Shown: in pieces, positions 59,151 to 64,000 of the stretch
Numbering within the stretch: the first letter of the stretch is position 1
Layout of the letters: every line of letters starts with the position of its first letter
Assembly (NCBI GenBank): GCA_012798235.1
Contig: JAAZNP010000004.1
Coordinates: 1-64,000 of the forward strand
DNA: 64,000 bases
Direction of reading: 5' to 3'
DNA from: Parcubacteria group bacterium
GTDB lineage: Bacteria; Patescibacteriota; Minisyncoccia; UBA6257
Notes under the pieces: model-generated
What the model saw: the letters and a program-made list of their open reading frames with translations, nothing else
Database searches by the model: none
Told to the model about the DNA's origin: nothing
Translations under genes and position numbers: made by a program

Positions 59151-59222
59151 TCCCCCCACGAGGAGTCGAACCTCGATCACAGGCTCCGCAAGCCCGTATT
59201 CTATCCATTAAACTATAGGGGG
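59151..59222 (-). tRNA. tRNA-Arg(GCG)
   Basis: The acceptor is CCCCCTA/TGGGGGG with one weak pair, the anticodon stem CGGGC/GCCTG with loop TTGCGGA (anticodon GCG), and the T-arm CGAGG/CCTCG. Discriminator A. Most bacteria use ACG (inosine-modified by TadA) for CGU/CGC, so an encoded GCG is unusual. Confidence 0.88.
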
Positions 59223-59294
59223 TGCATTGGTGTAGAGGCAAGTGTTTAGACAGTCTCTAGTAGGCTGCGCTTTGCCCCTTGAACTATGAGGGCT
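59223..59294 (-). pseudogene. Possible decayed tRNA upstream of tRNA-Arg
   Basis: On the minus strand the segment begins like a tRNA (GCCCTCATAGTTCAAGGGGC, D-arm like) and has a mid stem CAGCC/GACTG with one mismatch. It lacks a T-arm with TTC and a matching 3' acceptor strand. It sits directly between the promoter at 59304-59331 and tRNA-Arg(GCG), so it is transcribed. It may be a tRNA remnant, or just leader sequence. Confidence 0.4.
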
Positions 59295-59303
59295 TTCTTT
59301 TGA

Positions 59304-59331
59304 ATTATACTAAATTTTACCCAGAAATCAA
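59304..59331 (-). promoter_or_regulatory. Promoter of tRNA-Arg(GCG)
   Basis: On the minus strand TTGATT (59326-59331), 16 bp, TATAAT (59304-59309). It is divergent from recO. Confidence 0.6.
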
Positions 59332-59360
59332 AAAAATGTATACTAAAGATACATTATTTT

Positions 59361-60080
59361 ATGACTCATTATTCTACCAAAGCTTTTATTTTACACAAAC
59401 AAATTTCTGAAGAAAAAGATAACATTTATCATTTTTTCACTCAGGATTTTGGTAAAGTAAAATTGTTTGCTAAAAGTACGCGTGATATTTTAGCGAAATT
59501 AGCCGGCCATTTAGAACCACCAACTTTAGTAGACATTACTTTTTCTTCAGGCGAAAGACCGCGTCTTCTTTCTGCCTTAGAAGATAATTCTTATTTTAAT
59601 ATCAAAAATAATGGTTTAGCTTTAAATACTGCCTTAAAAATTAGTGAATTAGTGGATGATTTAACAATAATTTATCAGCCTGATGACAATCTTTTTCAAC
59701 TAATTTTTCAAGTTTTTTATTTTCTTGATAATAATCTTGGCAAATCGTCTAAAATAATTGATTTTAGTTGGTTGTATTTTGAAGCTCATCTTTTAAGGAT
59801 ATTAGGCTACGAGCCATTTTTAGAGGGCTGCGTTGTGTGTGGTATTAAAGATACTCATTATTTTAGTTTTAGGGAAAGAGGATTGGTTTGTTTAAAACAT
59901 AAGCATGCTGACGATATGCCCCTAACAAATAATCAAAAAAAATATCTGCGAGCTTTGTTTCGACTTCCTTTACATAAATTTACCTCTCTTCCTTTAATCA
60001 GTCAGATTCTAGAAGAAAAAAAGTTTTTAGAAGAGGTTTTAGGCAAATTTACTTTAAAAGTTAAATCTGATATAATGTAA
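59361..60080 (+). CDS. recO: DNA repair protein RecO
   Basis: A 239 aa recombination mediator that loads RecA with RecR. The N-terminal OB fold (STKAFILHKQISEEKDNIYHFFTQDFGKVKLFAKS) is followed by a helical domain and a zinc-binding segment with CVVC and a later Cys/His (VCLKH). The usual fourth ligand is His. Standard length. An ATGTAT...ATACAT repeat lies just before the gene. Confidence 0.92.
   Translation: MTHYSTKAFILHKQISEEKDNIYHFFTQDFGKVKLFAKSTRDILAKLAGHLEPPTLVDITFSSGERPRLLSALEDNSYFNIKNNGLALNTALKISELVDDLTIIYQPDDNLFQLIFQVFYFLDNNLGKSSKIIDFSWLYFEAHLLRILGYEPFLEGCVVCGIKDTHYFSFRERGLVCLKHKHADDMPLTNNQKKYLRALFRLPLHKFTSLPLISQILEEKKFLEEVLGKFTLKVKSDIM
60048..60076 (+). promoter_or_regulatory. Promoter of the Ig-like surface protein, within recO
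   Basis: TTTACT (60048-60053), 17 bp, TATAAT (60071-60076). It overlaps the end of recO and starts transcription about 20 nt before the ATG at 60102. Confidence 0.5.
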
Positions 60081-60101
60081 TCAATTAATTAATTTTTATT
60101 T

Positions 60102-61841
60102 ATGCGGATAAAACACATTTTTCATAGTTTTTGGGGGGGATTAATTATCGGCATTATTATTTTAGTAATTGGTTTTTTTGTTTGGAGCTTAATTAATAGG
60201 GGTGGAGTGAATTTTTCTATTTTAGGGCCAGATAATATTGCTTCTGGCAATATAAGTAATTTTACATTTAAATACGTAAATAATTCACGGGTGGCTCTTG
60301 AGGATTGTTCATTAGATATTACTTTGCCCGAAGGAGTTGTGTTTACCGAGAATCCTCTAAAAAAGACAATGAGCATTTATTTGGGTGAAGTTTTAGCACA
60401 AACATCAGGAGAAAAAACTCTGAGTTTAATGATTACTGGCGAACCTCAAACTGCTAAAATTATCGAGGCTACTTTTAATTATCGGCCCAAAGGCATTAGC
60501 TCTTCTTTTGCTAAAAAAGATAGTAAAACTGTTTTATTGACTGGTTCCATTTTTAATTTAAATATTAATCTTCCTCAAAAAGTATTTATTGGTCAAGATT
60601 TTCCTCTTGAAATAAATTGGTCTAATTTGACTAATCAATCATTTGCTAATGCGGAATTAAGAGCTGAGTGGCCAAGTGGCTTTTCTTTAATTAGTGCTAA
60701 TCCCGATGTTACTAAAGAGCAGGGTACTAATAATACTTGGCTCATTGGTAATATTGTTCCTACTGGTCAAGGAGCTATCAAAGTGCAAAGTTCTTTAAGC
60801 GGACAAGATGGCGAAACCAAGAGAATAGCTCTTACTTTAGGCATTAATCAAAACGGTTCTTTTTTGCCTTTAGTGTCTGCCCAAGGTTTTGTAACTTTAT
60901 TATCTAATCCTTTGAAATTATCAGTTTTTGTTAATGGTGATACAGATTTTAACGCTGATTTAGGTGATAAATTGGATTTTACAGTGAATTATGAAAATAA
61001 TTATTCTGCCAGTCTTAGGGATTTAGTGCTAACAGTTCAATTCAAAGGTGATGCTTTTGATTTTTCAACTTTAAAAGCGCCAAATGCTGTTTTCTCTTCA
61101 CGTTTACAAACTCTAACTTGGACGGGTAGTAGAGTGAGCAGTCTTTATGTTTTAAATCCCGGTGCTAAAGGAACATTGAATTTTTCTGTAAAATTAAAAT
61201 CTGATTGGCCGATGCAAAGTTTAGCTCAAAAAAATATTGTTTTGGAAATTGATAGCAACATCAAAAGTTCTAGTGTCCCCGAAGAATTAGGATATCAGGC
61301 CTTACCTCAAGCCTCTACTATTAATACTGTTAAATTAAATTCTTTCTGCCTTTTGGATATTGGTAGTTATTTTAGAGATCCACCGGCTTTAATTGTGAAT
61401 ACAGGCAAATTACCATTAAAAGTGGATCAACCAATTGATTTCACTATTCATTGGAAAATAGTTAATACCTATAATGCTATTAATAATGTAACTGTTGAGA
61501 CAACCTTGCCTTTATGGGCAGAATGGACCAATCAAGTAGCTGGTAATTATGGGTCCAGCGCTCCTTTATACGATGCTCATACGAGAAAAATTAGCTGGAC
61601 AATTCCTGTGGTACCAGCAGGTTCGGGTACTTTAATTACGCCCTACGAAGCAGTTTTTCAAATAAAAGTTACTCCTTTATCTTCGCAAATTAATCAAAGC
61701 ATTGAATTAACTAATGAAACCACTTTTACTGCTACTGATTCCTTTACTTTAAAAAATATTAATCTTGTTTATCCTAAAGTATTATCTGATAAATTAACAG
61801 ATACGACTGTTATACCTAATGAGGGCATTGTTAGGCCGTAA
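60102..61841 (+). CDS. Membrane-anchored Ig-like/DUF11-type repeat protein
   Basis: A 579 aa protein with a short cytoplasmic start, one membrane helix (about 11-31) and an extracytoplasmic region of four or more beta-rich domains. Each has the shape of DUF11-like or CARDB repeats (for example YVNNSRVALEDCSLDITLPEGVVF, WSNLTNQSFANAELRAEWPSGFSL). There is no C-terminal anchor. Probably a structural surface protein of inner-membrane type. Function unknown. Confidence 0.72.
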   Translation: MRIKHIFHSFWGGLIIGIIILVIGFFVWSLINRGGVNFSILGPDNIASGNISNFTFKYVNNSRVALEDCSLDITLPEGVVFTENPLKKTMSIYLGEVLAQTSGEKTLSLMITGEPQTAKIIEATFNYRPKGISSSFAKKDSKTVLLTGSIFNLNINLPQKVFIGQDFPLEINWSNLTNQSFANAELRAEWPSGFSLISANPDVTKEQGTNNTWLIGNIVPTGQGAIKVQSSLSGQDGETKRIALTLGINQNGSFLPLVSAQGFVTLLSNPLKLSVFVNGDTDFNADLGDKLDFTVNYENNYSASLRDLVLTVQFKGDAFDFSTLKAPNAVFSSRLQTLTWTGSRVSSLYVLNPGAKGTLNFSVKLKSDWPMQSLAQKNIVLEIDSNIKSSSVPEELGYQALPQASTINTVKLNSFCLLDIGSYFRDPPALIVNTGKLPLKVDQPIDFTIHWKIVNTYNAINNVTVETTLPLWAEWTNQVAGNYGSSAPLYDAHTRKISWTIPVVPAGSGTLITPYEAVFQIKVTPLSSQINQSIELTNETTFTATDSFTLKNINLVYPKVLSDKLTDTTVIPNEGIVRP

Positions 61842-61872
61842 TAAATAAATTTTTAATTTTTAATTTATTATC

Positions 61873-63234
61873 GTGGAAAATATAATTGATAAAATAGTTT
61901 CTTTATGCAAACGTCGCGGTTTTATTTTTCCTGACTCCGAAATTTATGGCGGTTTAGCTAATACTTGGGATTTCGGTCCTCTCGGAGTGGAATTGAAGAA
62001 CAATATTAAGAAATTATGGTGGCAAAATATAGTAATTCAGCGCGACGATATAGCAGGATTAGATTCTAGCATTATTATTAATCCTAAAGTTTGGGAAGCT
62101 TCTGGTCATGTCAGCGGTTTTGCTGACCCCTTGGTAGAATGCAAGTCTTGCCATACTCGTTTTAAGTTTGATGATTTAATGAAAGGAAAATATGGCGAAG
62201 TTTCGATGAAAGATGGCTATCCCCATTGCCCTTTATGTGGTGGTGAACTTACTGAGGAGAAAAAATTTAATTTAATGTTTAAGACTTTTTTGGGCCCAGT
62301 AGAAGATAAAGGACATTTAGCTTATTTAAGGCCAGAAACTGCTCAAGGAATATTTATTAATTTTAAGCAAATTCTAAATGCTAGCCGTCAAAAGATTCCT
62401 TTTGGTATTGCCCAAATAGGGAAATCTTTTCGTAATGAAATTACTCCCGGGAATTTTATTTTTCGTACTCGGGAATTCGAACAGATGGAATTAGAGTATT
62501 TTGTAAAGCCTTCTGAAAGTAAAAAATGGTATCGTTATTGGCAAGAAGAGCGCTTAAATTGGTATTTCAATTTAGGAATTAAAAAAGAACACTTGCGTTT
62601 AAGGGAGCATAGTAAAGAAGAATTGGCTCACTATGCTCTTAGTTGCGCTGATATTGAATACCAATTTCCGTTTTTAAATGATGAGGGTTGGGGAGAATTA
62701 GAAGGGATTGCCAATCGTGGCGATTATGATTTAAAGAATCATCAGGAGCATTCGGGAAAGGATTTGAGTTATTTTGATGAAGAAACTAAAGAAAGCTATT
62801 TACCTTATGTTATTGAACCTTCAGCTGGCGTTGAAAGATCTTTATTAGCTTTTCTTTTAGATGCTTATCACGAGGAGAAAGATAAAAATAATGAGACGCG
62901 AGTTGTTTTGAAATTACATCCGCAATTAGCTCCTATTAAAGTAGCTGTTTTCCCATTATTAAAAAATAATCCAGAATTGGTTAATTTAGCCCAAAAGATT
63001 TATCAAGATTTAAAATTATCGCTTAATGTTTTAGTTGATTATGACGAAGTGGGTTCTATTGGTCGTCGTTATCGTCGCCAAGATGAAGTGGGCACGCCAT
63101 GGTGTTTAACTATCGACCACCAGAGTTTAGAAGATAAAACGGTAACGATTAGAGACCGCGACACTATGCAACAAGAGAGAATAAAAATCGAAGAAATAGA
63201 AAATTTTCTCAGAAAAAAATTAACTAATGTTTAA
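61873..63234 (+). CDS. glyS: Glycyl-tRNA synthetase, single-chain type
   Basis: A 453 aa class II synthetase of the alpha2 (eukaryote/archaea/Bacillota-like) form and not the bacterial alpha2beta2 type. GGLANTWDFGPLGVELKNNI is the N-terminal signature. Motif 2 is FRNEITPGNFIFRTREFEQMELEYF, and motif 3 is EPSAGVERSLLAFL. A zinc-like CKSCHTRF...CPLCGGE insertion is present. It starts with GTG and its ORF is complete. Confidence 0.95.
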   Translation: MENIIDKIVSLCKRRGFIFPDSEIYGGLANTWDFGPLGVELKNNIKKLWWQNIVIQRDDIAGLDSSIIINPKVWEASGHVSGFADPLVECKSCHTRFKFDDLMKGKYGEVSMKDGYPHCPLCGGELTEEKKFNLMFKTFLGPVEDKGHLAYLRPETAQGIFINFKQILNASRQKIPFGIAQIGKSFRNEITPGNFIFRTREFEQMELEYFVKPSESKKWYRYWQEERLNWYFNLGIKKEHLRLREHSKEELAHYALSCADIEYQFPFLNDEGWGELEGIANRGDYDLKNHQEHSGKDLSYFDEETKESYLPYVIEPSAGVERSLLAFLLDAYHEEKDKNNETRVVLKLHPQLAPIKVAVFPLLKNNPELVNLAQKIYQDLKLSLNVLVDYDEVGSIGRRYRRQDEVGTPWCLTIDHQSLEDKTVTIRDRDTMQQERIKIEEIENFLRKKLTNV

Positions 63235-63245
63235 TTATTGAAACG

Positions 63246-64000
63246 GTGTATAAATTCCAAGTTAAAAATTTTCCTAATGGCTTGCGTCTTTTAATGGTTC
63301 CTTCAAAAGAATCATTATCTTTTCAAATTACTACTTTAGTTAATACAGGAGCTGATTTTGAAACAAAAAATCTTAATGGGATTTCTCATTTTTTGGAACA
63401 CATGTGTTTTAAAGGGACCAAGAAGCGACCAACTAATTTAGATATTGCTAAAGAATTAGATAGAGTGGGTGGTATTTATAATGCTTTTACTGGCCGCGAA
63501 TATACAGGATATTTTGTGCGCGTAGCCAAGGAGTATCAGCAATTAGCTATTGATATCGTTTCTGATATTTATTTGAATTCTCAATTTCCTGAAGCAGAAA
63601 TTGAAAAAGAGCGAGGAGTAATTATTGAAGAGATTAATATGTATCACGATGACCCTAAAAGTTATATTGATGAGCTTTGGATAAAATTACTTTATGGAAA
63701 TCAGCCAGCTGGTTGGTCTATTGCTGGGACGAAGACCAATATTCATCAAATTTCCAGAAGAGATTTTTTGACTTATCACCAACAACAATATCGTAGTCAA
63801 TCAACATTAATAATTGTTAGTGGTAATTTTAAAACTAGAGAAGTGACAAATTTAATTCAACAAGCATTTGTTTCCATCCCCCGAGGCAAAGCAAAAAATA
63901 AAATTAAAGCTAAAGAAAAACAAAAACAACCGCAATTAATTTTTGAAAAAAGAAATATTGACCAAACGCATATTATTTTAGGGGTGAGGGGGATAAATAT
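63246..64000 (+). CDS. M16-family zinc metalloprotease (pitrilysin/processing-peptidase type), partial
   Basis: Open to the window edge (at least 251 aa). The GTG start at 63246 follows glyS by 11 bp. The inverted zinc motif HFLEH is at residues 48-52 (His48, Glu51, His52), with the distal glutamate at about 128-129 in VIIEEINMY. NGLRLLMVP and the GGIYNAFTGREYTGYF segment are typical of M16 peptidases. Usually encoded as one of a pair. The rest lies beyond the window. Confidence 0.92.
   Translation, partial: MYKFQVKNFPNGLRLLMVPSKESLSFQITTLVNTGADFETKNLNGISHFLEHMCFKGTKKRPTNLDIAKELDRVGGIYNAFTGREYTGYFVRVAKEYQQLAIDIVSDIYLNSQFPEAEIEKERGVIIEEINMYHDDPKSYIDELWIKLLYGNQPAGWSIAGTKTNIHQISRRDFLTYHQQQYRSQSTLIIVSGNFKTREVTNLIQQAFVSIPRGKAKNKIKAKEKQKQPQLIFEKRNIDQTHIILGVRGIN

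Overview
The window looks like a chromosomal segment of a Candidate Phyla Radiation (Patescibacteria) bacterium, most probably a Parcubacteria relative. This is inferred from content, not from a database search. The DNA is AT-rich and gene-dense with many 1-20 bp gaps or short overlaps. Shine-Dalgarno sites are mostly absent. Several housekeeping proteins are short: an IF-2 of 494 aa, a trigger factor without its PPIase domain, and a ValRS without its C-terminal arm. There is a tandem array of VirB2/TrbC-like pilins and many exported Cys-rich or Thr-rich surface proteins. Nineteen tRNA genes are spread singly or in pairs between protein genes, mostly without an encoded CCA. No rRNA, CRISPR array, phage gene or transposase gene was seen.

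Layout. 1-2.7 kb: DksA-like protein, tRNA-Gly, a three-gene coiled-coil operon of unknown function, and clpP. 2.7-7.7 kb: a glycosyltransferase and GT-C-like membrane protein, convergent with nusA-tig. 7.7-9.7 kb: a TIR element, yraN, a perfect parS site with half-sites, alr and tRNA-Ala. 9.7-14.2 kb: an ArsR-controlled operon (thioredoxin-fold protein, ArsP-like permease, glutaredoxin, thioredoxin reductase, double-thioredoxin/DsbD-like fusion). 14.3-17.9 kb: DUF5320, a broken DUF134 gene, glutamate dehydrogenase, tRNAs and murA. 18-22.2 kb: a large surface protein, a CAP-domain protein and a sortase. 22.3-27 kb: tRNA-Glu, tsaD, valS, a PrsW-like protease, hsp20 and tRNA-Leu. 27-37.3 kb (minus): four pilin-like genes, a solute-binding protein, a methyltransferase, gyrA, an MBL-fold protein, a DrrAB-like ABC exporter and trpS. 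37.3-41.1 kb (minus): argS, tRNA-Pro, cca, a TIR element, tRNA-Lys and tRNA-Arg. 41.2-47.6 kb: Cys-rich surface proteins, infB, tRNAs, an HtrA protease and a 3D-domain protein. 47.7-56.9 kb: a large hairpin element, tRNA-Ser, rpsO-NYN-pnp, a membrane protein, ftsH, tRNA-Ile(UAU), tRNA-Val, rluD, rplS, tRNA-Leu and a second HtrA-like protease. 56.9-64 kb: recG, tRNA-Arg(GCG), recO, a surface protein, glyS and the start of an M16 peptidase.

The least ordinary content is non-coding. Three ~130 bp elements share inverted ends (CCCCCTCACTTGG / CCAAGTGAGGGGG) and show paired substitutions across their stems. A shorter relative and a separate 233 bp element that folds as a three-way junction are also present. 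Three of these sit exactly against the 3' end of a tRNA gene. The other two are flanked by TCAA that forms part of the -35 box of the neighbouring gene. The other main point is the ArsR-operator-controlled metalloid/thiol operon.
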